64,000 nt of DNA from Burkholderia seminalis DSM 23518. Lineage in GTDB: Bacteria; Pseudomonadota; Gammaproteobacteria; Burkholderiales; Burkholderiaceae. Made by a program: the position numbers and the translations under genes. The stretch spans positions 302,178-366,177 of the forward strand of contig NZ_CADFDK010000007.1 of the NCBI RefSeq assembly GCF_902832885.1, read 5' to 3'. Positions 19,307-28,870 of the stretch are shown here, piece after piece (positions within the stretch are counted from its first letter, which is position 1; every line of letters begins with the position of its first letter). The notes beneath the pieces are model-generated. The model was not told where the DNA came from. It was given only the letters and a program-made list of their open reading frames with translations, and ran no database searches.

Positions 19307-19802
19307 CATATTCGCGTTGACACGGCCACTGCAATCGTCCGCTGAAACCGATAATCGGTACATACCACGTGCATTCAAGTATCTCGGACGCCCGCCGTTA
19401 AACCAGTGGAATCGCCGGCCATACGCGGCGCGGCACCCTTTTGCATACCGCAAAGCCTTGTACCGCAACGCTCTGCCCGATATTTGCAAGTCCGTGAATT
19501 CACTATAATTTGATCCGGATCAACGGGTCGCAACATTTTCCGCGCACACGAACGCGCGCGTTATACTCCGTTGAATCCACGCCACCCGATTCGCCGGATC
19601 GTCGAATCGCGGCAGATGCCACCGGTGAATCGATGATTTACCGGTTAATCCGGCCGCGATTGCCGATAATCGGTGTCAACTTTCTCCGCCGAACGGCGGG
19701 AAGGCGCCGGAAGGGCCGCGCACCGGATCGCCGCCGACACGTCATACGAACAATCGCATCGGCCCGCCGCCAGGCGGCGATGCCCATCGATCCACACGGA
19801 CC
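19307..19802 (+). other. 496-bp AT-richer promoter region before the diguanylate cyclase gene
   Basis: No gene is supported here. The stretch is clearly less GC-rich than its surroundings. It holds two copies of CCGATAATCGG (19348-19358 and 19663-19673), a TATAAT hexamer at 19504-19509, an FNR-type palindrome at 19510-19523 and a TATACT at 19562-19567. This suggests a complex regulated promoter for the downstream gene. Confidence 0.5.
19510..19523. promoter_or_regulatory. FNR/ANR-type box TTGATCCGGATCAA
   Basis: Perfect match to TTGAT-N4-ATCAA, directly after TATAAT and about 58 bp before the start predicted from TATACT at 19562-19567. It would fit either oxygen-dependent repression of the first or activation of the second. 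About 280 bp separate it from the diguanylate cyclase start. Confidence 0.55.
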
Positions 19803-21368
19803 ATGGCAGAAACCGACTACGCAATGCCCAGCGAATCCGGCCCGACGCGCCGTGTCGCCGCTCATCTGCGCAGGTTCCTGCTGCCGCACCTGATTTTCTA
19901 TACCGGGCTGCTGATCGCGCTGCTCCTGCTGCTCCTGTGCGGCATCGTGCTGTACGAAGGCCGCATCGACGCGCGCGACCGTTCCATTGCGATGCAGCAG
20001 AACCTGGCGCTGATGGCGTCGTGGGACATCGAGCGCAACATCGAGATCTATTCGCTGTCGCTGCAGGCCGTCGTCGAAGGCGCGACCGACCCCGAAGTCG
20101 TCAAGCTGCCGATGCCGCTGCGCCGCCAGGTGCTGTTCGACCGCGCGACGACCGCCAAGTACCTCGGCGGCATCTACGTGCTCGACGCGAAGGGCGACAT
20201 CGCGGTCGACGGCAAGAGCGATGTGCCGCGCAAGGCCAATTTCGCCAACGAGCCGTATTTCGCCGTGCACCGCGACCATCCCGACGTCGGCCTGTACGTC
20301 AGCCCGCCGTATCACTCCCGGCTGCGCGGCGGCTCCCCGAGCATCGCCCTCAGCCGGCGGATCGCGAAGCCCGACGGGTCGTTCGGCGGCGTCGCCGTGA
20401 TGTCGATCCGGCTCGAATATTTCCAGAACCTGTTCTCGCGCCTGTCGCTCGGCGATCGCGGCTCGATCGCGCTGATCAACACGGACGGCAAGATGGTCGC
20501 GCGCGAGCCGTACGACCCCAAGATCGTCGGCCGCGACATCAGCCATGCCAGCACGTTCCGGCGCTTCATGACGGCCAACGAAGGCAGCTTCGCCGACACC
20601 GCGACGATCGACGGCGTGCGGCGCCTGTACGTGTTCCGGCACCTCGAGCACCTGCCGCTCATCATCATGGTCGCGCGCTCGGAGGCGGACACCTACGCCG
20701 CGTGGTACGACCGCGCGATTCCGATCGGCTCCGCGATGGCCGTGCTCGCGATCGGCTTCGTCGGCCTGTCGCTGCTGCTCGACGTGCAGTTGCGCAAGCG
20801 CCACCGCGCGGAAACCGAACTGCAGGCGCTCGCGCGCACCGACGGCCTCACGGGCCTCGACAACCGCCGGATGCTCGACGTCACGCTCGCGCGCGAATGG
20901 CGCCGCGCCGCGCGCGAGCAGCACGCGCTGTCGCTGCTGTTCATCGACGTCGATTACTTCAAGCGCTACAACGACACGCAGGGCCACCAGGCCGGCGACG
21001 ACGCGCTCGCCGCGGTCGGCCACTGCATCGCCGGCTGCCTGCGCCGCCCGGCCGACTATGCGGCGCGCTACGGCGGCGAGGAGTTCGTCGTCGTCCTGCC
21101 CGACATCGACACGGACGGCGCGGTGACGATCGCCGAGGCGATCCGCACGGGCATCCTCGATCTCGGCATCCGGCATGACGCCGGCACGGCCGGCCGCCTG
21201 ACCGTGAGCATCGGCGTGACGACGAGCTACCCCGAACGCGACGACGACATACAGGCCGCGCTGAAGCTCGCCGACGACGCGCTGTATCGCGCGAAGGAAA
21301 CCGGGCGCAATCGCATCGTCGTGCAGACGGCCGCGCCGCCGGACCATTTCGAATCGCGGCGGGCCTGA
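19803..21368 (+). CDS. Membrane diguanylate cyclase with dCache sensor
   Basis: A 521-residue c-di-GMP synthase. A first membrane span (about residues 27-48) and a second (about 302-323) enclose a periplasmic dCache-type sensor. The cytoplasmic GGDEF domain begins LARTDGLTGLDNRRMLD. The active site is intact as GGEEF (residues 424-428). The product-inhibition I-site RxxD is present (RPAD, 415-418) at the correct five-residue distance. The sensor ligand is unknown. Upstream lies an unusually long AT-richer promoter region with an FNR-type box, so oxygen control is possible. Transcription direction matches the two-component pair downstream, but 133 bp separate them. Confidence 0.92.
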   Translation: MAETDYAMPSESGPTRRVAAHLRRFLLPHLIFYTGLLIALLLLLLCGIVLYEGRIDARDRSIAMQQNLALMASWDIERNIEIYSLSLQAVVEGATDPEVVKLPMPLRRQVLFDRATTAKYLGGIYVLDAKGDIAVDGKSDVPRKANFANEPYFAVHRDHPDVGLYVSPPYHSRLRGGSPSIALSRRIAKPDGSFGGVAVMSIRLEYFQNLFSRLSLGDRGSIALINTDGKMVAREPYDPKIVGRDISHASTFRRFMTANEGSFADTATIDGVRRLYVFRHLEHLPLIIMVARSEADTYAAWYDRAIPIGSAMAVLAIGFVGLSLLLDVQLRKRHRAETELQALARTDGLTGLDNRRMLDVTLAREWRRAAREQHALSLLFIDVDYFKRYNDTQGHQAGDDALAAVGHCIAGCLRRPADYAARYGGEEFVVVLPDIDTDGAVTIAEAIRTGILDLGIRHDAGTAGRLTVSIGVTTSYPERDDDIQAALKLADDALYRAKETGRNRIVVQTAAPPDHFESRRA

Positions 21369-21501
21369 ACGCCCGGGTGCCCGGCGGCGGCGCCGCCCGC
21401 GCGCAAAATCGCCGACAATGTCGGCTCGATCCGCCGCCGCGCCGCCGCGCGGCTGACGCGCCCGGCCGGCCCGCGCCGGTTCGCGGCCGCTTCGCACCAC
21501 C

Positions 21502-22914
21502 ATGAGACTCAAGGCAAAGATCTTCCTTCTGGCCGTCGTGCCGTTCCTGCTCGCGATCGCCGGCATCGGCTTCGGCGTGCGCCAGCAGGCGACGTCGCTC
21601 GCGCGCACGCAGCACGCGACGATCCAGGCCGCGTACCTGTCGAGCAAGGAAGTCGAGCTGAAGCACTATGTCGAGCTCGCGACGAGCGCGATCATGCCGC
21701 TCTACGACGCGAGCGGCCGCAATGCGCGCGACGACGCGCTGCTGCGCACGCAGGCGCTCGCGATGCTGCAGAAAATGGATTTCGGCCCGGACGGCTATTT
21801 CTTCGTGTACGACCTGCACGGCAATGCGCTGATGCATCCGCGCGAGCCCGAACGGGTCGGCCACAACTACTGGTCGATGCGCGACCCGCAGGGCGCGCTG
21901 ACGATCCAGAAGCTGATCGGCGCGGCGTCGAGCGGCGGCGGCTACGTGCGCTACGCATGGCAGCGACCGTCGACGGGCCGCGTCGCGCCGAAGCTCGGCT
22001 ACGTCGTCGCGCTCGAACGATGGGGCTGGATGGTCGGCACCGGCATCTATCTCGACGACGTCGACACCGCGCTGCAGCGCATCGACGCGCGGGCATCCGC
22101 GAACATCAAGCGCACGATGAGCTGGCTCACCGCGATCGCGCTGACCGGCGCGGCGGCGATCGCCGTATGCGCGCTGGTGCTGAACGTCAGCGAGTCGCGC
22201 AGCACCGACGCGAAGCTCAAGCTGCTCGCGCAGCGCATCGTCGAATCGCAGGAGCAGGAGCGTGCGCGGCTGTCGCGCGAGCTGCACGACGGGATCAGCC
22301 AGATGATGGTGTCCGCGAAGCTGATGCTCGAATCCGCGCTCGCGCGCTTCGAGCGCGGCACGGCGCGCGTGCCCGAAGCCGAGCAGGCGCTCGCGTCGGG
22401 TGTCGGTCGGCTCGGCGACACGCTGCGCGAAGTGCGGCGCATCTCGCATGCGCTGCGGCCGTCGATGCTCGACGATCTCGGCCTCGCGGCCGCGCTCGAA
22501 CAACTCGTGCGCGAACTCGGCGCCGAAAGCGGCATCGACATCGGCTATACGCAGGTCGCGCACAGCGGCGCGCAGCCGCTGCCCGAGGCCGTCAACACCG
22601 CGCTGTTCCGGATCGCGCAGGAAGCGTTGAGCAACATCGTGCATCATGCGCAGGCGTCGCGCGCGGCCGTCACGCTCGACGTCGGCGCGCACGCCGTCAC
22701 GCTGACCATCGCCGACAACGGCTGCGGCTTCGACGCCGAACGCTCGCAGGCCGACGCGCGCCGCGGCATCGGCCTGCGCAACATGCGCGAGCGCCTCGAC
22801 GCGCTCGGCGGCACGCTGACGATCGCGTCGCAGGTCGGCCACACGATCGTCGCCGCGCGCGTGCCGCTGCGCGGCGTGACGACACGCCCCATGACAGGAG
22901 ACTTTCACGCATGA
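21502..22914 (+). CDS. Sensor histidine kinase, NarL-partner type (HisKA_3) with Cache domain
   Basis: A 470-residue membrane kinase. A first span (residues 7-25) and a second (about 207-230) flank a periplasmic single Cache domain (GPDGYFFVYDLHGNALMHP...MVGTGIYLDDVD). The HisKA_3 dimerisation helix has the phospho-acceptor H262 in SRELHDGISQMM. The HATPase_c domain shows the N box QEALSNIVHHAQ and G boxes (IADNGCGFD, RGIGLRNMRERL). Its stop overlaps the response regulator start (ATGA), so the two form a two-component pair. Cache domains of this kind often bind small organic acids; the ligand here is unknown. Confidence 0.92.
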   Translation: MRLKAKIFLLAVVPFLLAIAGIGFGVRQQATSLARTQHATIQAAYLSSKEVELKHYVELATSAIMPLYDASGRNARDDALLRTQALAMLQKMDFGPDGYFFVYDLHGNALMHPREPERVGHNYWSMRDPQGALTIQKLIGAASSGGGYVRYAWQRPSTGRVAPKLGYVVALERWGWMVGTGIYLDDVDTALQRIDARASANIKRTMSWLTAIALTGAAAIAVCALVLNVSESRSTDAKLKLLAQRIVESQEQERARLSRELHDGISQMMVSAKLMLESALARFERGTARVPEAEQALASGVGRLGDTLREVRRISHALRPSMLDDLGLAAALEQLVRELGAESGIDIGYTQVAHSGAQPLPEAVNTALFRIAQEALSNIVHHAQASRAAVTLDVGAHAVTLTIADNGCGFDAERSQADARRGIGLRNMRERLDALGGTLTIASQVGHTIVAARVPLRGVTTRPMTGDFHA

Positions 22915-23555
22915 GCGCCCCCGACTCCGCCCGGCCCGCCGCCCGACTGCTGCTCGTCGACGATCATCCGCTCGTGCGCGACGGCCTGCGGATGCGGCTC
23001 GAGGCGGCCGACCTGTCGGTGGTCGGCGAAGCCGGCAACGCCGACGAGGCGCTCGCGCTCGCCGCGTCGCTCGAACCCGATCTCGCGCTGATGGACGTCG
23101 GCATGAACGGGATGAACGGCATCACGCTCGCGGGCGTGTTCCACGATCGGTTTCCCGGCATCCGCGTGCTGATGCTGTCGATGCACGACAACGTCGAATA
23201 CGTGACGCAAGCCGTGCGGGCCGGCGCGAGCGGCTACCTGCTGAAGGATTCGCCCGCGAGCGAGATCGTCCGCGCGATCGGCGCGGTGCTGGCCGGACAG
23301 ACGTTCTTCAGCGAAGGACTGGCCGCGCGGATGATCCACGCGAGCGCGACCGCGTCGCCGCTGGATCGGCTGACGCCGCGCGAACGCGACATCCTCGATG
23401 CGCTGGCGCAAGGGTTGTCGAGCAAGCAGATCGCGCAGCAGACGGGGCTGTCGGTGCGCACGGTCGAAACGCACCGGCTCAACCTGAAGCGCAAGCTGGA
23501 GATCGAAGGGCAGGCCGAGCTGATCAAGTTCGCGGTCGAGCATCGGCGGCGGTAG
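22911..23555 (+). CDS. Response regulator, NarL/FixJ family
   Basis: A 214-residue regulator. The receiver domain has the acidic pair DD17-18 and the phospho-acceptor D62 (LMDVGMNGMNG), with the conserved Lys in YLLKDSP. A LuxR-type helix-turn-helix follows (LTPRERDILDALAQGLSSKQIAQQTGLSVRTVETH). The start codon overlaps the kinase stop by four bases, indicating co-translation. The target genes are not evident from the window. Confidence 0.93.
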   Translation: MSAPDSARPAARLLLVDDHPLVRDGLRMRLEAADLSVVGEAGNADEALALAASLEPDLALMDVGMNGMNGITLAGVFHDRFPGIRVLMLSMHDNVEYVTQAVRAGASGYLLKDSPASEIVRAIGAVLAGQTFFSEGLAARMIHASATASPLDRLTPRERDILDALAQGLSSKQIAQQTGLSVRTVETHRLNLKRKLEIEGQAELIKFAVEHRRR

Positions 23556-23687
23556 GTCGGTACCCCAAGCGCATCCCCTCTCGATTCGCCGTTCAATTTC
23601 ATACTCGTCCAATCGACCGCTCCCCGGGTCGATGGAATCCTTTCGCTTGCCGCAGCAGGCGACATCGTCATGAGCCGCGCCCTCCCG

Positions 23688-23706
23688 CGCGTGACGTCGT
23701 CACGCG
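23688..23706. promoter_or_regulatory. Inverted repeat CGCGTGAC-GTC-GTCACGCG
   Basis: Perfect 8-bp arms with a 3-bp centre, 52 bp upstream of the PAAR gene. It may be an operator or a hairpin in the leader. It has no T tail, so a terminator for the response regulator gene is less likely. Confidence 0.4.
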
Positions 23707-23757
23707 GCACACGGTATCGCCGACACGGGTCGGCGACCGGAACCGGGGAGCGAAATC

Positions 23758-24321
23758 ATGAAACGCCGTATCGCGGTGGTCGGCGACGCGCTGGAGACCG
23801 GGGGAAGCATCCTTGCCTATGCGGGGCCAACATTCACGTTCGGCAGCCCCGGTCGCCAGGTTGCGTTGATCGGCGGTCTCGCATTCTGCGATGCATGCCA
23901 AGGCACCGGGCCGATCGCCAAGGCCGGCGGGCCGCGACGTCTCGAATTCATGGGTGAAACGGCCGCCGATGGTGACGTCGTCTTATGCGGCTGCCCGACA
24001 CCGCCGCGCATCGTCGCGGTCCTCGCCGGCGAATCATGGTGCGATGACATGGCGGAAACGGCAGGCATTGTGACGTCCGGCGAAAATCGGAAAGGCGGTG
24101 TCGTGTCGATCATCGCGGGCGCTTACGACGAATCCGTTCACGCCATCGGAAGTGGTGCGTCGACAGGCTATCCGTACGTTATCGAAACGTCGGACGGACG
24201 CATCCACTCGGGCCACCTCGATGACAGCGGGCATCTGCCGCGCATTCACACTGCCAGTGAGGATGAATACGTCGTCTATTGGGGCGACGAAGCGCTCGCC
24301 CGATCAAGCGGGGACGCATAG
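23758..24321 (+). CDS. PAAR-domain protein, type VI secretion spike tip
   Basis: A 187-residue protein whose first ~90 residues form a PAAR-type fold: VVGDALETGGSILAYAG, GRQVALIGGLAFCDACQGTGPI, DGDVVLCGCPTPPRIVAVL. PAAR proteins cap the VgrG spike and carry effectors. The C-terminal ~90 residues (SIIAGAYDESVHAIGSGAS...HLPRIHTASEDEYVVYWGDEAL) have no motif I recognise and may adapt to the amidase encoded next. Its TAG stop overlaps the GTG start of the downstream gene. Codon use is less GC-rich than in flanking genes, consistent with a mobile effector cassette. No VgrG or structural T6SS genes are in the window. Confidence 0.82.
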   Translation: MKRRIAVVGDALETGGSILAYAGPTFTFGSPGRQVALIGGLAFCDACQGTGPIAKAGGPRRLEFMGETAADGDVVLCGCPTPPRIVAVLAGESWCDDMAETAGIVTSGENRKGGVVSIIAGAYDESVHAIGSGASTGYPYVIETSDGRIHSGHLDDSGHLPRIHTASEDEYVVYWGDEALARSSGDA

Positions 24322-24914
24322 TGCCGAACCCGAGGACAACCGTGAAGACAACCGCCGTGCCGGAATCGCACAAGGCAGTCGAGTTGAAGTCCGTGACGTT
24401 TTCCGAGCTCTGGAACAACTATGCTCACGGCAATCCGTACGACGATCCGAACGGACAATACAAGAACCAGTGTGCAATCCGGATGAGCGTGACGCTGCAC
24501 AAGGTCGGCATCGCAATGAAGTCGTTTTCGCAGAAGCGGGTTCGGCCGATGCCGGGCAAACCGACGATAGGCCGCCTTCTCATCGACGGTAAACCGACCG
24601 CGACTCGTGCATACGAGTTCGCCGAATGGTTGAAGCTGCGGCCGGTCGCCGGCGTGCTGCCTCCCGAGAACATTACGGGACCCGATTGGGCACGCAAAGT
24701 AGCAGGCCGAACCGGAATTGTCTTTTTCGATGGCTACTGGTTGCAGGACGGCGATTCGCCAGATAATTTGAGCGGCGGGCATATCGACCTCTGGAACGGA
24801 CGCAGGCTCACCGGTTTCGCATCAGGCATTCGGATTTCATGGAATATAGTCATAGCGGGCTTCTGGTCTGATTTCCGTCACTCAAAAACCATCCTGTTCT
24901 TTCCCGTCAAATGA
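24321..24914 (+). CDS. Type VI secretion amidase effector, Tae4-like
   Basis: A 197-residue predicted peptidoglycan amidase. The Tae4 signature is visible: TFSELWNNY followed by QYKNQCAIRMSVTLHKVG with the catalytic Cys at residue 51, and later GGHIDLWNG with the catalytic His at 154. These are NlpC/P60-like Cys-His dyads that cut the peptide stems of peptidoglycan in competitor cells. The GTG start at 24321 overlaps the PAAR stop. An in-frame start further upstream would lie inside the PAAR gene and is less likely. The last four bases overlap the start of a small membrane protein that may confer immunity. Confidence 0.82.
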   Translation: MPNPRTTVKTTAVPESHKAVELKSVTFSELWNNYAHGNPYDDPNGQYKNQCAIRMSVTLHKVGIAMKSFSQKRVRPMPGKPTIGRLLIDGKPTATRAYEFAEWLKLRPVAGVLPPENITGPDWARKVAGRTGIVFFDGYWLQDGDSPDNLSGGHIDLWNGRRLTGFASGIRISWNIVIAGFWSDFRHSKTILFFPVK

Positions 24915-25138
24915 AACTCGTTGCCGCTGTAGCGGGCGCACTTGTCGGCGCAGCCTGCGCGACCTTGTTCTGCTGGGGCGCGCTCTACGCATACGGAACG
25001 TTCGTCCTGCATGGCAGGGGCAGTCTTTTCGATACGAACCCGGAAATCGCGAATGCATTCTTCGCAGGATGGGGTGGGCTGTCTGTCATCGTTGCGATCG
25101 TCTCGGCGAGCATCGTAACTCGCAGGAAATCACGTTAA
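24911..25138 (+). CDS. Small two-span membrane protein, candidate immunity partner
   Basis: A 75-residue protein with two hydrophobic segments (residues 4-31 and about 50-69) joined by a short loop (HGRGSLFDTNPEIANA), ending in basic TRRKSR. The ATG overlaps the amidase effector stop in ATGA, the position where effector immunity genes sit. The known Tae4 immunity protein Tai4 is, as I recall, a soluble periplasmic protein with a signal peptide. This protein looks different: either a distinct immunity solution, a truncated remnant, or unrelated. I do not recognise the family. Confidence 0.6.
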   Translation: MKLVAAVAGALVGAACATLFCWGALYAYGTFVLHGRGSLFDTNPEIANAFFAGWGGLSVIVAIVSASIVTRRKSR

Positions 25139-25248
25139 TTCTCGGACACGCGGCCAAGAATGAAGCGTCGTCACCGGAAACGAATCGTGCGGCATTCGTC
25201 GATGCGGTGGTCGACGACTGCCTGCGGATGCTCGGCATCGGCACATGA
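25139..25248 (+). pseudogene. Possible gene remnant, C-terminal fragment
   Basis: Directly after the small membrane gene, one frame reads without stop through HAAKNEASSPETNRAAF and VVDDCLRMLGIGT to a TGA at 25246-25248. It resembles the last helix of a TetR-type regulator, but there is no start or N-terminal part. It may be the scar left when the effector cassette replaced or interrupted a gene. Evidence is weak. Confidence 0.2.
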
Positions 25249-25271
25249 CGCACAGTCAACGCGCAGCCATG

Positions 25272-25297
25272 AAAAAAGGGCGCCCGAGGGCGCCCTT
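25272..25297 (-). terminator. Rho-independent terminator after hpnM
   Basis: Read on the minus strand: stem AAGGGCGCCC / GGGCGCCCTT followed by a run of T. It ends 33 bp past the hpnM stop. Confidence 0.8.
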
Positions 25298-25329
25298 CAT
25301 GCATCCGGACCGCGGCCTTGAATCAGCCG

Positions 25330-25926
25330 TCAGTTCGTCCGCGAATTGTGCTTCTGCAGATACGCGATGAGCCCGTCGATCCCGCCCGACGACAGCTGGC
25401 TCTTGAACTGCCCCTGGTACACCTGGATCAGCCACGCACCCGACATGTCGATGTCGTAGATCTTCCAGTCGTTGCCGACCTTGCCGAGACGGTAGCCGAC
25501 CGACTGGCTGTCGCCCGGCGTCGTGACCGTCGACTGCACGAGCGCGTCGGCGCCCGACGCGCCGCCGGCCTTGAACGAGAACTTCGCGTCCTGGCTGCCG
25601 AGCTGCGCGAGCGACGCGGCGTAGGTGCGCGTCATCAGCAGCCGGAACTGCTTGTACAGCTCCTGCTGCTGTTGCGGCGTGGCCTGCTTCCACGCATCGC
25701 CGACCGCGATGCGGGTCGTGCGCTCGAAGTTGGTCGCGGGCAGGAAGCGCTGCTCGACGACTTGCGAGACCTTCGCCATGTCACCGCCGCGCGCGGCCGG
25801 GTCGGCCTTCATCGCATTGACGGTGCCCTCGACCGCATTGCGGACGATGTCGACCGGCGCGCTCTGCGCGAAAGCGGAAACCGACACGGCGGCGGCCGCG
25901 AAGAAAGCAAACAGATGACGTTTCAT
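25330..25926 (-). CDS. hpnM: MlaC/Ttg2D-type periplasmic lipid carrier, HpnM
   Basis: A 198-residue secreted protein of the MlaC (toluene tolerance Ttg2D) family. Signal peptide MKRHLFAFFAAAAVSVSAFAQ is followed by the family's helical/NTF2-like body (VEQRFLPATNFERTTRIAVGDAW...YGLGK-like VGNDWKIYDIDMSGAWLIQVY). It is divergent from hpnN and close to hopanoid genes, where such proteins are named HpnM and are thought to shuttle lipid or hopanoid between membranes. The general Mla role (phospholipid trafficking) is the alternative. Confidence 0.82.
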   Translation of the reverse strand: MKRHLFAFFAAAAVSVSAFAQSAPVDIVRNAVEGTVNAMKADPAARGGDMAKVSQVVEQRFLPATNFERTTRIAVGDAWKQATPQQQQELYKQFRLLMTRTYAASLAQLGSQDAKFSFKAGGASGADALVQSTVTTPGDSQSVGYRLGKVGNDWKIYDIDMSGAWLIQVYQGQFKSQLSSGGIDGLIAYLQKHNSRTN

Positions 25927-26236
25927 ACGGATATCGCACTCGATGGGAAAAAACGACCGGCTCCTTGCATCGGCCGGTGAAGCAAAGTATACCGGGCCCG
26001 ACGCCCCGGTGCCTCACGGTGACCGACTGTTACCTTTCAGCCGCATTTGTCACAGGCCGCGCGGCCCCGCACCGATTATGTAAATATCCCCATACAAACG
26101 AACCGGTCATCGGTACCGATTTCGCCGCCACGAGCAAATCTCCTTCCCGCCCCGAAACCCGCAACGTCACGACCGCCGCCACGCCGCGCCGGTATACTTG
26201 GCTACTTTGCCCTTGCCAGCCGCTCCCCACCGCCAC

Positions 26237-28870
26237 ATGGTGACATCTCTCATCGTCCGACTCGTCGCATGGTCGGTGCGCCGCCCCGTCTGGGTCGTCG
26301 TCCTGTCGCTCGTCATCGCCGCCGTCAGCGGCGTCTACGTCGCGCAGCATTTCAAGATCAACACCGACATCAGCAAGCTCGTCGATGCCGAGCCGCAATG
26401 GGCCGCACTCGGGCAGGCCGTCGACAAGGCGTTCCCGCAACGCAACGGCACGATCCTCGCGGTCGTCGAGGCACCCGCGCCCGAATTCGCGACTGCCGCC
26501 GCGCATGCGCTGACCGAAGCACTGCGGAAGGACGCGGCCGCCGGCCGCATCGGCCAGGTCGCCGAGCCCGGCGGCGGGCCGTTCTTCGAGCACAACGGCC
26601 TGCTGTTCCTGTCGCCGCAGGAAGTCGCCGATACGACGTCGCAGCTCGCGAGCGCGCGCCCGCTCGTCAACGAACTCGCGAAGAACCCGAGCCTGACCGG
26701 GCTCGCCACCACACTGGCCACCACGCTCGGCCAGCCGCTGCTGACGGGCCAGGTGAAACTGCCCGCGATGGCGAAGCTGCTCGCGCGCAGCGCGGCGACG
26801 GTCGACGACGTGCTGGCCGGCAAGCCGGCCGCGTTCTCGTGGCGCGCGCTGGTCGACAACGATGCCGCGCGGCTGCCCGCGCGCGCGTTCGTCACCGTGC
26901 AGCCGGTGGTCAACTACGGCGCGCTGAAGGCCGGCGCGGAAACGAGCCAGGTGATCCGCGACGCGGCCCGTTCGCTCGACCTCGAGAAGCGCTACGGCGC
27001 GGCCGTGCGCCTGACCGGCGAGCAGCCGCTCGCCGACGACGAATTCGCGTCGGTCGAAGACGGCGCCGCACTCAACGGCGTGCTCACGCTGCTCGCCGTG
27101 CTCGTGATCCTGTGGCTGGCGCTGCGCTCGAAGCGGATGATCGGCTCGGTGCTCGTCACGCTGTTCGTCGGTCTCGTCGTGACCGCCGCGCTCGGCCTCG
27201 CGATGGTCGGTTCGCTGAACATGATCTCGGTCGCGTTCATGGTGCTGTTCGTCGGCCTCGGCGTCGACTTCTCGATCCAGTACGGCGTGAAGTACCGCGA
27301 GGAACGCTTCCGGGATCCGCGCATCGATCACGCGCTGATCGGCGCCGCGCACTCGATGGGCATGCCGCTCGCGCTGGCCACCGCGGCCGTCGCCGCGAGC
27401 TTCTTCTCGTTCATCCCCACGGCTTATCGCGGCGTGTCCGAACTCGGGCTGATCGCGGGCGTCGGGATGTTCGTCGCGCTGCTGACCACGCTCACGCTGC
27501 TGCCCGCGCTGCTGCGCCTGTTCGCGCCGCCGGGCGAATCGAAGACGCCGGGCTTCCCGTGGCTCGCGCCGGTCGACGACTACCTCGATCGTCATCGCAA
27601 GCCGATCCTGATCGGCACGCTCGCGGTCGTGATCGGCGCGCTGCCGCTGCTCGCGTTCCTGCACTTCGACTTCAACCCGCTGCACCTGAAGGATCCGAAC
27701 AGCGAATCGATGGCGACGCTGCTCGCGCTGAAGGATTCGCCGGAAGCCGCGGTCAACGATGTCACGCTGCTCGCGCCGTCGCTCGCCGAAGCCGACGCGG
27801 CCGCGAAGCGCCTCGACACGCTGCCCGAAGTCGGCCGCACGACCACGCTGTCGACCTTCATCCCCGCCGACCAGCCGGCCAAGCGCGCGGCGATCGCCGC
27901 GGCCGCGAGCGACCTGCTGCCGGCGCTGACGCAGCCGGCCGCGCCGCCCGCGACCGATGCGCAGCGCGTGGCCGCGCTCAAGCGCGTGTCGGACTTGCTC
28001 GGCTACGCGGCCGAAGATCACCCGGGCCCCGGCGCGGCCGCCGCGCAGCACCTGTCCGCGTCGCTCGCGAAGCTCGCGGCGGCCGACAGCGCGACGCGCG
28101 ACCGCGCCGAGCGCGCGTTCGCCGACACGCTGCGCATCGCGCTCAACCAGCTCGCGTCGCTGCTGCAGCCGCAGGACATCACGCGCGAATCGCTGCCGCC
28201 GCAACTCGTGCGCGACTGGGTCGCGCCGGACGGCCACGCGCTCGTGCAGATCTCGCCGAAGGTGCCGAAGGGCGTCGATCCGAACGACGACACGATGCTG
28301 CGCCGTTTCGCGAAGGCGGTGAAGGCCGCGGAACCGGGCGCGACCGGCGGGCCGATCTCGATCCTGCATTCGGCCGACACGATCATCAACGCGTTCCTGC
28401 ACGCGGCGCTGTGGTCGATCATCTCGATCACGATCCTGCTGTGGATCACGCTGCGCCGTTTCGGCGACGTGCTGCGCACGCTGGTGCCGCTGCTCGTGTC
28501 GGGCATCGTGACGCTCGAGATGTGCGTCGTGCTCGGCATGTCGCTCAACTTCGCGAACATCATCGCGCTGCCGCTGATGCTCGGCGTCGGCGTCGCGTTC
28601 AAGGTGTATTTCGTGATGGCATGGCGCGCGGGGCAGACGGGGTTGCTGCACTCGAGCCTCACGCATGCCGTGCTGTTCAGCGCCGCGACGACGGCGACCG
28701 CATTCGGCAGCCTGTGGCTGTCACACCATCCGGGCACGTCGAGCATGGGCAAGCTGCTCGCGCTGGCCCTGACCTGCACGCTGATCGGCGCCGTGGTGTT
28801 CCAGCCCGTCCTGATGGGCAAACCGCGCGTCAAACGTGCCAAGAACCAATCGCAAGGAATCAATGAATAA
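26237..28870 (+). CDS. hpnN: Hopanoid-associated RND transporter HpnN
   Basis: An 877-residue MMPL/RND-type membrane exporter. It has two internally repeated halves, each with one N-terminal span, a large periplasmic domain and a bundle of five spans (for example [20 protein letters not shown] then [20 protein letters not shown]). HpnN moves hopanoids to the outer membrane in the alphaproteobacteria studied. The start chosen is ATG at 26237 ([18 protein letters not shown]), the usual beginning of the family; a TTG at 26198 would add 13 residues with no better ribosome site. Its end overlaps mlaA by 8 bp. Confidence 0.88.
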   Translation: MVTSLIVRLVAWSVRRPVWVVVLSLVIAAVSGVYVAQHFKINTDISKLVDAEPQWAALGQAVDKAFPQRNGTILAVVEAPAPEFATAAAHALTEALRKDAAAGRIGQVAEPGGGPFFEHNGLLFLSPQEVADTTSQLASARPLVNELAKNPSLTGLATTLATTLGQPLLTGQVKLPAMAKLLARSAATVDDVLAGKPAAFSWRALVDNDAARLPARAFVTVQPVVNYGALKAGAETSQVIRDAARSLDLEKRYGAAVRLTGEQPLADDEFASVEDGAALNGVLTLLAVLVILWLALRSKRMIGSVLVTLFVGLVVTAALGLAMVGSLNMISVAFMVLFVGLGVDFSIQYGVKYREERFRDPRIDHALIGAAHSMGMPLALATAAVAASFFSFIPTAYRGVSELGLIAGVGMFVALLTTLTLLPALLRLFAPPGESKTPGFPWLAPVDDYLDRHRKPILIGTLAVVIGALPLLAFLHFDFNPLHLKDPNSESMATLLALKDSPEAAVNDVTLLAPSLAEADAAAKRLDTLPEVGRTTTLSTFIPADQPAKRAAIAAAASDLLPALTQPAAPPATDAQRVAALKRVSDLLGYAAEDHPGPGAAAAQHLSASLAKLAAADSATRDRAERAFADTLRIALNQLASLLQPQDITRESLPPQLVRDWVAPDGHALVQISPKVPKGVDPNDDTMLRRFAKAVKAAEPGATGGPISILHSADTIINAFLHAALWSIISITILLWITLRRFGDVLRTLVPLLVSGIVTLEMCVVLGMSLNFANIIALPLMLGVGVAFKVYFVMAWRAGQTGLLHSSLTHAVLFSAATTATAFGSLWLSHHPGTSSMGKLLALALTCTLIGAVVFQPVLMGKPRVKRAKNQSQGINE

